NCBI RefSeq assembly: GCF_014191495.1
Contig: NZ_JACHWR010000004.1
Location: 124,001-188,000, forward strand
Direction of reading: 5' to 3'
From: Nocardioides soli
Lineage (GTDB): Bacteria; Actinomycetota; Actinomycetes; Propionibacteriales; Nocardioidaceae
Length of the DNA: 64,000 nt
The notes below the pieces were generated by a model that was given only the letters and a program-made list of their open reading frames with translations, did not search any database and had not been told where the DNA came from. Made by a program: the position numbers and the translations under genes. This document shows positions 24,530 to 32,902 of this stretch, in pieces. The stretch's first letter is position 1. Every line of letters starts with the position of its first letter.

Positions 24530-25780
24530 ATGCGAGTCGCATTGCTGTCCTATCGGAGCAAGCCGCACTGCGGTGGCCAGGGCATCTACATCCGGCACCT
24601 CAGCCGCGAGCTGACCAACCTCGGCCACACCGTCGAGGTGTTCTCCGGGCAGCCCTACCCCGAGCTCGACCCCGGCGTGAAGCTCACGAAGCTGCCGAGC
24701 CTCGACCTCTACCGCGAGCCCGACCCGTTCCGGGTGCCGAAGCGCCAGGAGTTCCGCGACCGGATCGACGTCGAGGAGTTCCTCACCATGTGTGCGGCCG
24801 GCTTCCCCGAGCCGAAGACGTTCAGCCTCCGCGCCGTACGCGCCCTGAAGGACCGGGTCGACGACTTCGACATCGTCCACGACAACCAGGTGCTCGGCTA
24901 CGGCATGCTCGAGATCGAGAAGCTCGGACTGCCGCTGATCACCACGCTGCACCACCCGATCAGCTACGACCGGCGCATCGATATCCGGGCGACCCGCAAC
25001 CCCTGGCGCAAGCTCACGCTCACCCGCTGGTACGGCTTCGTGAAGATGCAGTCCCGGGTGGCCCGGCGGGCCCGCAGGATCCTGACCCCGTCGGAGACGT
25101 CGCGGCGCGACATCGCCCGCGACTTCGGCGTCGACCCGGCCCGGATGCAGGTGATCCTGCTCGGCGTCGACGACGTCTTCGTGCCGCCGACCAAGCCCCG
25201 CGTGCCCGGCCGGCTGATGGCGATGGCCAGCGCCGACGCGCCGATGAAGGGGATCGCCACGCTGCTGGAGGCGTTCGCGAAGCTGCGCACCGAGCGCGAC
25301 GTCGAGCTGTTCCTGGTCACCAAGCCCAAGGCGGGCGGCCGCACCGAGCGCCTGATCGAGAAGCTCTCGATCGGCGACTCGGTGCGCTTCGTCCACGGCG
25401 TCAGCGACGCCGAGCTCGTCGAGCTGATGGGCTCGGCCGAGGTGGCCTGCGTGCCGTCGCTCTACGAGGGCTTCTCGCTGCCGACCGCGGAGCTGATGGC
25501 GTGCGGCACCCCGCTGGTGGTCTCCGACGCGGGCGCGATCCCCGAGGTGGTCGGCCCCGACGGGGTCTGCGCCGACCTGGTCACCCCGGGCGACGTGGGC
25601 GAGCTCGAGAAGGCCATCGGCGCGCTGCTCGACGACCCCGAGCGCCGGGAGCGGTACGGCGCCGCCGGCCGCCGCCGCGTCGAGGAGATGTTCAGCTGGC
25701 GCGCGGTCGCCCAGCAGGTCGCCGCGGCGTACGAGGACGTGATCGAGGACTACCGGAAGGACACCAGTGCTCACCGTTGA
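24530..25780 (+). CDS. Glycosyltransferase family 4 (GT-B fold)
   Basis: A 416-residue GT-B glycosyltransferase. The N-terminal domain has the acceptor-side loop CGGQGIYIRHLSREL. The C-terminal nucleotide-sugar domain shows PSLYEGFSLPTAELMACGTPLVVS, the typical E-x7-E region of GT4 (residues about 305-335). DIVHDNQ and LPLITTLHHPI are conserved-type stretches. The sugar donor and acceptor are unknown. It is the first gene of a tight operon with a methyltransferase and an alpha/alpha-toroid protein, behind a KstR-like operator. ATG at 24530 follows GGGAGAGAGGG. GTG 24524 is a close alternative. Confidence 0.85.
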   Translation: MRVALLSYRSKPHCGGQGIYIRHLSRELTNLGHTVEVFSGQPYPELDPGVKLTKLPSLDLYREPDPFRVPKRQEFRDRIDVEEFLTMCAAGFPEPKTFSLRAVRALKDRVDDFDIVHDNQVLGYGMLEIEKLGLPLITTLHHPISYDRRIDIRATRNPWRKLTLTRWYGFVKMQSRVARRARRILTPSETSRRDIARDFGVDPARMQVILLGVDDVFVPPTKPRVPGRLMAMASADAPMKGIATLLEAFAKLRTERDVELFLVTKPKAGGRTERLIEKLSIGDSVRFVHGVSDAELVELMGSAEVACVPSLYEGFSLPTAELMACGTPLVVSDAGAIPEVVGPDGVCADLVTPGDVGELEKAIGALLDDPERRERYGAAGRRRVEEMFSWRAVAQQVAAAYEDVIEDYRKDTSAHR

Positions 25781-26516
25781 CTTCGACCGGCTCGGGCTGC
25801 GCCCGGGCGAGCGGGTGCTCGACATGGGCGCCGGCGGCGGCCGGCACGCCTTCGAGATGTACCGGCGCGGCGCCGACGTGGTCGCCTTCGACATGGACGC
25901 CGACGAGCTGGCCGGCGTGCTGGACATCTTCGGGGCGATGAAGGAGCAGGGCGAGGTCCCGGAGGGGGCGAGCGCGGACATCAAGCAGGGCGACGCCCTC
26001 GAGCTGCCCTTCGCCGACGGCGAGTTCGACCGGATCGTCGCCGCCGAGGTGCTCGAGCACATCCACGCCGACGTCGACGCGATCAAGGAGCTGGTGCGGG
26101 TCCTGCGCCCCGGCGGCACCCTGGCCATCTCGGTGCCGCGCTGGCTGCCCGAGGTCATCAACTGGAAGCTCTCCGACGACTACCACAACGCCCAGGGCGG
26201 CCACATCCGGATCTACACCGACCACGAGCTGATCGACAAGGTCACCAAGGCCGGGCGTTTCAACGACGGCACGCCCGGCGACGCGATGATCTTCGAGGGC
26301 AAGGACTACGCCCACGGCCTGCACGCGCCGTACTGGTGGATCAAGTGCGCCGTCGGCGTCGAGAACGACGACCACCCGCTCGCGAAGGCGTACCACAAGC
26401 TGCTGGTCTGGGAGATCATGAAGCAGCCCAGGACCCTCCGGGTGGCCGGCAAGGTGCTCGACCCGCTCATCGGCAAGAGCATGGTGCTGTACTTCCGCAA
26501 GCCGGAGCCCGCATGA
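25767..26516 (+). CDS. Class I SAM-dependent methyltransferase (type 11)
   Basis: A 249-residue methyltransferase. Motif I is VLDMGAGGGRHAFEM (residues about 18-32), an acidic residue follows in VVAFDMDADELAG, then DALELPFADGEFDRIVAAEVLEHI and LRPGGTLAISVP. The C-terminal third, with WWIKCAVGV, is specific to this subgroup. It starts with GTG 14 bases inside the glycosyltransferase gene and ends four bases into the next gene, so the three are co-translated. The substrate is unknown. Confidence 0.85.
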   Translation: MLTVDFDRLGLRPGERVLDMGAGGGRHAFEMYRRGADVVAFDMDADELAGVLDIFGAMKEQGEVPEGASADIKQGDALELPFADGEFDRIVAAEVLEHIHADVDAIKELVRVLRPGGTLAISVPRWLPEVINWKLSDDYHNAQGGHIRIYTDHELIDKVTKAGRFNDGTPGDAMIFEGKDYAHGLHAPYWWIKCAVGVENDDHPLAKAYHKLLVWEIMKQPRTLRVAGKVLDPLIGKSMVLYFRKPEPA

Positions 26517-27649
26517 GCGAGCCCCTCGCCCGGCTCCCGTACGTCGAGGGCGTCGTCTCGGCCGAGCAGGTCGCGGCGACCGCGGCGTCGATCGTGGCGA
26601 TGCAGGAGCCCTGGGGCGCGGTGCCGTGGACGGTCGGCGAGCACGTCGACATGTGGAACCACGTCGAGGCCGCGATGGCGATGCTCGTCGGGGGCGAGGT
26701 CGAGGCCGCGGAGCGCGCCTACGCCTGGATGCCGGCGCTCCAGCGCCCGGACGGGTCGTTCCCGATGAAGATCGTGAACGGCGTGCCCGAGGACGAGCGC
26801 GGCGACGTGAACATGACGGCGTACCTCGCGGTCGGCGTCTGGCACCACTGGCTGGTACGCCGGGACAGCGGGTTCGTGCGCCGCTACTGGCCGATCGTGC
26901 GGGCCGCGCTCGACTGGGTGGTCTCGCAGCAGGTCGCGTGGGGCGGCATCAACTGGACGCCGACCGAGGACTTCTGCCTGCTCACCGGCAACTCGAGCAT
27001 CTACCACTCGCTGCGCGCCGGGGTCGCCCTCGCCGACCTGCTCGACGACCCCCAGCCCGAGTGGGAGCTGGCCGGCGGCCGGCTCGGCCACGCCGTGCGC
27101 GCGCACCGCGACCTGTTCGAGGACAAGTCGACCTACTCCATGGACTGGTACTACCCGGTGCTCGGCGGCGCGGTCCGCGGCCGGGCCGCCTTCGAGCTGC
27201 TCGACAGCCGCTGGGACGACTTCGTCGTGCCCGGCCTCGGGATCCGCTGCGTCGACACCAACCCGTGGGTGACCGGCGCGGAGACCTGCGAGCTCGCGAT
27301 GGCGCTGGACCTCCTCGGCGACCACCGCCGCGCCCTGACCCTGCTGCGCGACATGCAGCACCTGCGCGAGGACGACGGCCGCTACTGGACCGGCTGGGTC
27401 TACGGCGACGCCGCCGACGAGGCCGCGGCGGGGGAGCCGCGTAACGTGCACTGGCCGGTCGAGCACACGACGTACACCGCGGCGGCGATGATCCTCGCGG
27501 TCGACGCGCTCGGCGAGTCCAGCGGGCACAGCACGCCCGGCTCGGGGATCATGCGGGGCACCTCGCTGGCGCACTTCGCCGAGCTGGCGCTCGAGTGCGG
27601 CTGCCCCTCAGCCGACGCGGTCTCCAGCGTCCCCCGACACACGTCGTAG
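26513..27649 (+). CDS. Alpha/alpha-toroid protein (prenyltransferase/terpene cyclase-like or six-hairpin glycosidase-like)
   Basis: A 378-residue protein of helical repeats. LQRPDGSFPMKIVNG resembles a QW-type motif of squalene/terpene cyclases and prenyltransferases. NMTAYLAVGVWHHWL and YWPIVRAALDWVVSQQ look like the helical hairpins of six-hairpin glycosidases. No DxDD cyclase motif is visible, so terpene cyclisation is doubtful. Third gene of the cassette with glycosyltransferase and methyltransferase. The 3' end overlaps the convergent methyltransferase gene by 42 bp. Confidence 0.65.
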   Translation: MSEPLARLPYVEGVVSAEQVAATAASIVAMQEPWGAVPWTVGEHVDMWNHVEAAMAMLVGGEVEAAERAYAWMPALQRPDGSFPMKIVNGVPEDERGDVNMTAYLAVGVWHHWLVRRDSGFVRRYWPIVRAALDWVVSQQVAWGGINWTPTEDFCLLTGNSSIYHSLRAGVALADLLDDPQPEWELAGGRLGHAVRAHRDLFEDKSTYSMDWYYPVLGGAVRGRAAFELLDSRWDDFVVPGLGIRCVDTNPWVTGAETCELAMALDLLGDHRRALTLLRDMQHLREDDGRYWTGWVYGDAADEAAAGEPRNVHWPVEHTTYTAAAMILAVDALGESSGHSTPGSGIMRGTSLAHFAELALECGCPSADAVSSVPRHTS

Positions 27650-28252
27650 CACCCGCATCGAGCCGAGCGTCTCCACGTCGGCGAAGGCGCCGCTCTCGAG
27701 CGCGCGCAGGTAGACGTGGTACGGCGGCTGCCCGCCGTCCGCGGGGTCGGGGAACACGTCGTGGATGACCAGCAGTCCGTCCCGCATGATCCAGGGCGCC
27801 CAGCCGGAGTAGTCGTTCTGCGCGTGCACCTCGGCATGCCCGCCGTCGATGAACAGCAGCGACAGGGGCGTGCGCCAGTGCGCGCTCACGGTCGTGCTCC
27901 GGCCGATCACCGCCACGACCTGGTCCTCCAGGCCGGCGCGGGCGATCGTTCTGCGGAAGACCGGCAGCGTGTCCATCAGCCCGAACTCGTCGTCGACCAG
28001 CGTCGCGTCGTGGTGCTCCCAGCCGGCCTGGTTCTCCTCCGACCCGCGGTGATGGTCGACCGTGAAGACCGTCCCACCGATCTCGCGTGCCGCCGCCCCG
28101 AGGTAGATCGCCGACTTGCCGCAGTACGTGCCCACCTCGAGCGCCGGCCCGTGGGGTAGCCGCTCCCGGGCGTACCGGTGCAGCAGCAGCCCCTCGTCCT
28201 CGGGCATGAAGCCCTTCGCGTCGAGCGCGTGGTCGATCCAGTCGGTGCTCAC
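27608..28252 (-). CDS. Class I SAM-dependent methyltransferase (methyltransferase 24-like)
   Basis: A 214-residue protein. LEVGTYCGKSAIYLG is motif I (residues about 38-52), then VFTVDHHRGSEEN supplies the acidic residue and LLFIDGGHAEVH is the post-core strand typical of methyltransferase 24-type enzymes. GTG start at 28252. A -10-like TAGAGT (minus strand, 28265-28260) lies seven bases before it, which suggests a leaderless message. A KstR-like operator lies just upstream, shared with the divergent acyl-CoA dehydrogenase. Its 3' end overlaps the convergent toroid protein gene, so it belongs to the same locus. Confidence 0.8.
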   Translation of the reverse strand: MSTDWIDHALDAKGFMPEDEGLLLHRYARERLPHGPALEVGTYCGKSAIYLGAAAREIGGTVFTVDHHRGSEENQAGWEHHDATLVDDEFGLMDTLPVFRRTIARAGLEDQVVAVIGRSTTVSAHWRTPLSLLFIDGGHAEVHAQNDYSGWAPWIMRDGLLVIHDVFPDPADGGQPPYHVYLRALESGAFADVETLGSMRVLRRVSGDAGDRVG

Positions 28253-28272
28253 GGCGCCGACTCTAGTAGGAT

Positions 28273-28286
28273 TGGAACACGTTCTA
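28273..28286. promoter_or_regulatory. KstR-like operator between a methyltransferase gene and fadE34
   Basis: TGGAACACGTTCTA matches TnnAACnnGTTnnA at every fixed position. It could control both divergent genes, at 28252 (minus) and 28349 (plus). Confidence 0.85.
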
Positions 28287-28293
28287 GTTCCTC

Positions 28294-28332
28294 GGTGGTT
28301 GAGGTGCGAGCGAAGCGAGCCTCGAAACCACC
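28294..28332. repeat. Palindromic repeat family A, short copy in the fadE34 leader
   Basis: GGTGGTTGAGGTGCGAGCGA then AGCGAGCCTCGAAACCACC, a compact hairpin of about 39 bp between the KstR-like operator and the Shine-Dalgarno GGAGGGG of the acyl-CoA dehydrogenase, so it would be part of the mRNA leader. Confidence 0.88.
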
Positions 28333-28348
28333 GATCCCGGAGGGGTAG

Positions 28349-30397
28349 ATGTCGATCGGGATCTCCGACGAGCACGTCGAGCTCGCGTCCAGCCTGCGCA
28401 AGTGGGCGGCCGACCTGCGGGGCCGCGACCTCGCGCGCGCAGCCGAGGGCGATGCCGAGGCCACCTTCGCGCCGGCGTGGGCGGCGCTCCAGGAGATGGG
28501 CGTGGCGACCATCGGGCTGCCCGAGGACGTCGGCGGGGGCGGGGGCTCGCCGCTCGACGTCGCGGTGGCGCTGGAGGCGTGCGCCCACGAGCTGGTCCCC
28601 GGGCCGCTGCTCGGCCCGAGCGTCGCCGCCGCGGTGCTGGGCGAGCTGCCCGAGAACTCCGTGGTCGGTCTTGCGCTCGGCGACCTGGTCTGGGACGCAC
28701 CCTCGGCGACCCACGTGCTCGCCGACGTCGGCGGCTGGCGGCTGCTGCCGCGCTCGGCCGTGGAGATCGCGCCGGAGACCGGCCTCGACCTGACCCGGCG
28801 CTTCGGGCGGCTGCGCGTCCTCGACGCCGCCGCCGGCGCCGCGGTCGATGTCACGACCGATCGGGTACGCCGGACGGCCGTCACGCTCGCCGCGGCCGAG
28901 GCCGCGGGCATCGCGCGCTGGTGCCTGGCGACGGCGGTGGAGTACGCGCAGGTGCGCGAGCAGTTCGGCCAGAAGATCGGGTCCTTCCAGGCGATCAAGC
29001 ACCTCTGCGCCGAGATGCTCGAGACCGCGGAGGCGGTGACCGCGGCGGCATGGGACGTCGCGGCGGTCGCGTCCGGAGACGACGAGCAGTGGGCGTTCGC
29101 CGCCGAGGTGGCCGCCGTGATCGCGTTCGACGGGGCGGTCGAGGTCGCCAAGTCGTGCATCCAGGTGCTCGGCGGGATCGGCTTCACCTTCGAGCACGAC
29201 GCGCACCTCTACCTGCGCCGCGCGCTGACCCTGCGCGCCCTGGTGGGAGAGGGCGACGCGGCCGCCGAGCGGCTGACAGCGGCGGCCGTCGACGGCGTAC
29301 GCCGCCGGGTGCGGCTCGACCTCGACGGCCGCGACGAGCCGATCCGCGCGGACATCCGCGCGACGGTCGCGCAGATCGCGGAGCGGCCCGAGAGCGAACG
29401 GCGCGCGGCGCTGGTCGAGACCGGCTTCCTGACACCCCACTGGCCCGCGCCGTACGGCCTGGGCGCCGACGCGGTCACCCAGATCGTCATCGACCAGGAG
29501 CTCGCCGCCGCCGGGCTGACCCGGCCGGACATCGTGATCGCCGGGTGGGCGGTGCCGACGATCCTGGAGCACGGCACCGAGGAGCAGCGCGAACGGTTCG
29601 TGCGCCCGTCGCTGCTCGGCGAGCTGACCTGGTGCCAGCTCTTCTCCGAGCCGGGCGCCGGGTCGGACCTGGCGTCGCTGCGGACCCGGGCGACGAGGGT
29701 CGAGGGCGGCTGGCGGCTGTCGGGGCAGAAGGTCTGGAACTCCGTGGCCGAGCGCGCCGACTGGGGCATCTGCCTGGCGCGCACGAACCCCGACGCCCCC
29801 AAGCACAAGGGCATCACCTACTTCCTCGTCGACATGCGCAACAGCGAGGGCGTCGACGTCCGGCCGCTGCGGGAGATCACGGGGGAGGCCCTGTTCAACG
29901 AGGTGTTCCTCGACGACGTGTTCGTGCCCGACTCGATGGTGGTCGGCGCCGTGGACGACGGCTGGCGACTGGCCCGCACCACGCTCGCCAACGAGCGGGT
30001 GGCGATGGCGAGCGCCCGGCTCTCGAAGAGCACCGAGCGCGCGATCGAGCTGGCGGCGACCGGCGTCACCGCCGCCCAGCGGGTCGCGGTCGGGCACTCG
30101 GTCGCGCTCGCAACCGTCTGCTCGCTGCTGGGGGTGCGAGCCACGCTGCGCTCGCTCGCCGGACAGGGCCCCGGCGCGGAGTCGAGCGTCGCCAAGCTGC
30201 TCGGCGTCCGCAACCGGCAGGACGGCGCCGAGCTCGTCGTCTCCCTGCACGGCGACGCCGTGCTGGTCGACGACTCCGACGAGGTGCGGGCCGACGTCTG
30301 GGAGCTGCTCAACACCCGCTGTCTGTCGATCGCCGGCGGTACGACGCAGATCCTGCGCAACGTCGCGGGCGAACGGATCCTGGGGCTGCCGCGCTAG
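28349..30397 (+). CDS. fadE34: Tandem acyl-CoA dehydrogenase, FadE34 (ChsE3) type
   Basis: A 682-residue protein with two acyl-CoA dehydrogenase units: about residues 1-330 (EYAQVREQFGQKIGSFQAIKH, then VLGGIGFTFEHDAHLYLRRA) and about 335-682 (CQLFSEPGAGSDLASLRT, KVWNSVAERADW, then AGGTTQILRNVAGERILGLPR). This double layout matches FadE34/ChsE3, which dehydrogenates the 5-carbon side chain of 3-oxo-cholenoyl-CoA (known in M. tuberculosis, where Rv3573c lies beside kstR). Here a four-gene cassette lies between kstR and this gene. The ATG has GGAGGGG upstream. The full-consensus KstR-like operator supports the steroid role. Confidence 0.87.
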   Translation: MSIGISDEHVELASSLRKWAADLRGRDLARAAEGDAEATFAPAWAALQEMGVATIGLPEDVGGGGGSPLDVAVALEACAHELVPGPLLGPSVAAAVLGELPENSVVGLALGDLVWDAPSATHVLADVGGWRLLPRSAVEIAPETGLDLTRRFGRLRVLDAAAGAAVDVTTDRVRRTAVTLAAAEAAGIARWCLATAVEYAQVREQFGQKIGSFQAIKHLCAEMLETAEAVTAAAWDVAAVASGDDEQWAFAAEVAAVIAFDGAVEVAKSCIQVLGGIGFTFEHDAHLYLRRALTLRALVGEGDAAAERLTAAAVDGVRRRVRLDLDGRDEPIRADIRATVAQIAERPESERRAALVETGFLTPHWPAPYGLGADAVTQIVIDQELAAAGLTRPDIVIAGWAVPTILEHGTEEQRERFVRPSLLGELTWCQLFSEPGAGSDLASLRTRATRVEGGWRLSGQKVWNSVAERADWGICLARTNPDAPKHKGITYFLVDMRNSEGVDVRPLREITGEALFNEVFLDDVFVPDSMVVGAVDDGWRLARTTLANERVAMASARLSKSTERAIELAATGVTAAQRVAVGHSVALATVCSLLGVRATLRSLAGQGPGAESSVAKLLGVRNRQDGAELVVSLHGDAVLVDDSDEVRADVWELLNTRCLSIAGGTTQILRNVAGERILGLPR

Positions 30398-30576
30398 ACC
30401 AGCGCCGGCTTCCGGACCGCGCCCGTCGGCTGGTGGGTGCCGACGTCGAGACCGAGGGCTACACGGTCACCGGCGCGGGCGCACCGACGGAGGTGGGCGC
30501 CGACCTGGGTGCCGTCGTCGTGGGCCGCGACCGGGTCGAACGCGTGGTGCGACGTACCCGATGATCCGCAAGCGGG

Positions 30577-30864
30577 TCACACGTCGATGACCAGCCCGAT
30601 GGCCACCCGATCGCCGATGCCGACGTTCTCCTTGCGGCGTACGGCCGCCTTGAGCGGCACGATGTAGCCGCCGTCCTTGGGCCAGAGCGACGTCGTCCAG
30701 GTCGAGCCGCCGAGCCGGACGGTCACCGGGATCATGCCCCAGCCGTAGGTGACCGCCGCCGCGACGTCGTCGAGCTGGGCGGCGTCGTCCTCGGGCACCC
30801 AGACGAAGTGATGGGGCGCGGGCCCGCGCCAGAACCACACGTCGCCGGAGAACTCCAGGTCCAT
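30577..30864 (-). CDS. DUF1905 domain protein
   Basis: A 95-residue protein covering one DUF1905 domain: FSGDVWFWRGPAPHHFVWVPED at the N-terminus, TVRLGGSTWTTSLWPKDGGYIVPLKAAVRR in the middle, and GDRVAIGLVI at the end. This is a small beta-barrel family of unknown function. Convergent with fadE34, about 180 bp apart; no other gene is supported in that gap. Confidence 0.82.
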   Translation of the reverse strand: MDLEFSGDVWFWRGPAPHHFVWVPEDDAAQLDDVAAAVTYGWGMIPVTVRLGGSTWTTSLWPKDGGYIVPLKAAVRRKENVGIGDRVAIGLVIDV

Positions 30865-30957
30865 GTCAGGACCCTACGACGTGCGAACCGGGCGGTGGCG
30901 CGACGCGCCACCGCCCGGTCGTCCCCCACATCGGGGCGCACGCGGTCCGGGGTGCAC

Positions 30958-32586
30958 TCAGCAGGAGTGCCGGACCTCCACCGCGATGCAGGTGTCGTTG
31001 CCGGCCCCGCCGTAGGCGACGTCGCGGCCCTTGCCACCGTGCAGCGTGTCGGCGCCGCCACGGCCGTACAGCACGTCGCGGCCGCCGTTGCCGCGCAGGT
31101 GGTCGGCGCGGCTGCTGCCGTAGAGCCGGTCGTTGAACGGCGAGCCCTGGACCGCCTCGAAGTCACGTGCGGGCACGCGCGTCCAGCGCGGGCTCTGCGA
31201 CGTCGGCCGGAGGACGACCCGGCCGGCCTCGAGGTCGACGACGGTGCCGCCGTCGAGGGTGCGCAGGTCGATCGTGTCTCGGCCCGGGCCACCGTTGATC
31301 CGGTCGCCGTTCTTCTTCTTGGCGGTGGTCCACACGACGATGCGGTCCCGGCCCGCGTCACCGAAGAGCCGGATGCCCTGGCCCGCCTTCTCGGGCGCGG
31401 GGTCCTGGCTGGTGCGGAGCACGTCCTTGCCCGGTCCGCCGCGCGCGGTGCCGTAGTTGACGACCTCGATCGTGTCGGCGCCCCAGCCGCCCTTGACCGT
31501 CCCGCCGTTCTGCACGATGTCGTCGTTGCCCGAGCCGGCGTTGACGGTCGACTTGATGGCGGTGATCTTGTCGTTGCCCGTGCCGCCCTTGGCCTTGGAC
31601 GACGTCAGGTGGAGCACGTCGTCCCCGGCCCCGGCGTCGACCGTCGAGGAGGTGGCGGTGATGGTGTCGTTGCCGTTGCCGCCCTTGACCGTCGATGAGG
31701 TCGCCGTCACGGTGTCGTCGCCGTCACCGGCGTCGACCGTCGACGAGGTCGCGGTGATGGTGTCGTTGCCGGCGCCGCCGAGCACGCTCTTCGCGCCGTC
31801 GGCCTTGATCACGTCGTCGCCGCCCTTGGCGTCGACCGTGTCGCCGGTGCCCGCCTCGATGTAGTTGGCCGTGTCGGTGCCGACGATCGTGTCCGCGGCC
31901 GGCGAGCCCACGACGTTGACCACGTTGGTCAGCGTGTCGGTGCCGTTGCCGGTCGCCGTGCCCGCGGTGAGGTCGACCGTGACCGGGCCGGTGGCGTCCG
32001 CGTAGCTCAGCAGCGCGGTGCCACCGCCGTCCACGGTGTCGTCGCCCGCGCCGGGCAGGACGGTCGGATACGCGCCGTTCTCGGCCGCCGGATCGGTGGC
32101 CACGCCCGCGGCGACGGTGATCTTGTCGTTGCCCGCGCCGCCCCGCGCGACCGTCGTGCGGGAGGTGACGCTGATCGTGTCGTTGCCGTCGCCGCCGGTG
32201 AGCTCGCCGCCGAGCAGCGGGTCGCTGCCGGCGGTCCGGTCCTCGATGACGTCGTCGCCCGCGCCGCCGTCGATCTTCGGCGTGGCGCTGGTCTCGGCGT
32301 GGATCTTGTCGTTGCCGTCGCCGGCGTTGACGACGGGGCTCTGGCTGTCGCCTAGGCAGATGACGTCGTCGCCGCCGAGGCCGTTGATCGTCACCCGGTC
32401 GAACCCGGCGGTCGAGATCACGTCGGCACCGGCGGTGCCCTCGACGACCTGGTCATTGGCCGCGGCCGCGATCGTGACCTCCTGCCCCTGGCACATCAAC
32501 GGGTCGGCGGCGGTGGCCGCGCTGATCGGTACGACGGACAGTGAGAGTGCCGTGATGGCAGCCGCGCTAAGCGCGATATGGCGCAT
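30958..32586 (-). CDS. Secreted calcium-binding (RTX-like) repeat protein
   Basis: A 542-residue exported protein. A signal peptide covers about residues 1-30 (MRHIALSAAAITALSLSVVP, then ISAATA). The rest is RTX-type nonapeptide repeats of the GGxGND type, including GGDGNDTISV, GGAGNDKI and RGNGGRDVLYGRGGADTL. Between glycine turns there are spacers reading TATSSTV or close variants in repeated use, so the centre has expanded by tandem duplication. RTX repeats fold into a beta-roll on calcium. No enzymatic domain is seen. The start was placed at 32586, with GGGAGGA six bases upstream, rather than at 32610. Confidence 0.82.
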   Translation of the reverse strand: MRHIALSAAAITALSLSVVPISAATAADPLMCQGQEVTIAAAANDQVVEGTAGADVISTAGFDRVTINGLGGDDVICLGDSQSPVVNAGDGNDKIHAETSATPKIDGGAGDDVIEDRTAGSDPLLGGELTGGDGNDTISVTSRTTVARGGAGNDKITVAAGVATDPAAENGAYPTVLPGAGDDTVDGGGTALLSYADATGPVTVDLTAGTATGNGTDTLTNVVNVVGSPAADTIVGTDTANYIEAGTGDTVDAKGGDDVIKADGAKSVLGGAGNDTITATSSTVDAGDGDDTVTATSSTVKGGNGNDTITATSSTVDAGAGDDVLHLTSSKAKGGTGNDKITAIKSTVNAGSGNDDIVQNGGTVKGGWGADTIEVVNYGTARGGPGKDVLRTSQDPAPEKAGQGIRLFGDAGRDRIVVWTTAKKKNGDRINGGPGRDTIDLRTLDGGTVVDLEAGRVVLRPTSQSPRWTRVPARDFEAVQGSPFNDRLYGSSRADHLRGNGGRDVLYGRGGADTLHGGKGRDVAYGGAGNDTCIAVEVRHSC

Positions 32587-32730
32587 GGGTTCCTCCCGAA
32601 CTCGTTTCATCGGTCACTCATGCACAGCGCGGTCGGTGCCCGTTGCGTTACATCGCCGGTGGTGTGGAGGCTCGGTCTGCCGGTTGTGGGCTGCGGCGTT
32701 GGTCGCTCTCCGGTGGTCCCGCCGGGCGCT

Positions 32731-32819
32731 GTTTCACCAAGGGATGAAGGCGAGGTCGCGCCTCCCTGGCTGAGCTCGCCCGGGTCAGCGCGGGTCGGCC
32801 TGCATCCCTTGATGAACCC
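32731..32819. repeat. Palindromic repeat family D, first copy
   Basis: Left arm GTTTCACCAAGGGATGAAGG (32731-32750) and right arm CTGCATCCCTTGATGAACCC (32800-32819), around a GC-rich centre. A better-preserved copy is at 43889-43978. It occupies much of the 316-bp gap between the RTX gene start and the HNH gene end. I see no gene in that gap. Confidence 0.8.
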
Positions 32820-32902
32820 ACACCCGCGGCTAGGTGCGTCTCCTTGCCGGCGCCCTCGCGAGCGGAGTAGGCGCCGCGCGCACCCGGGCGGTGACGGAGC
32901 CG

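Noticed and set aside
24530..27649. Terpene biosynthesis cluster
   Set aside because: The toroid protein lacks a visible DxDD or DDxxD motif and no isoprenoid synthase is nearby, so a terpene product is not supported.
30433..30564. A 43-codon open frame after fadE34
   Set aside because: It has no Shine-Dalgarno, no recognisable domain and only GTG as start. It may be a gene remnant but cannot be supported.
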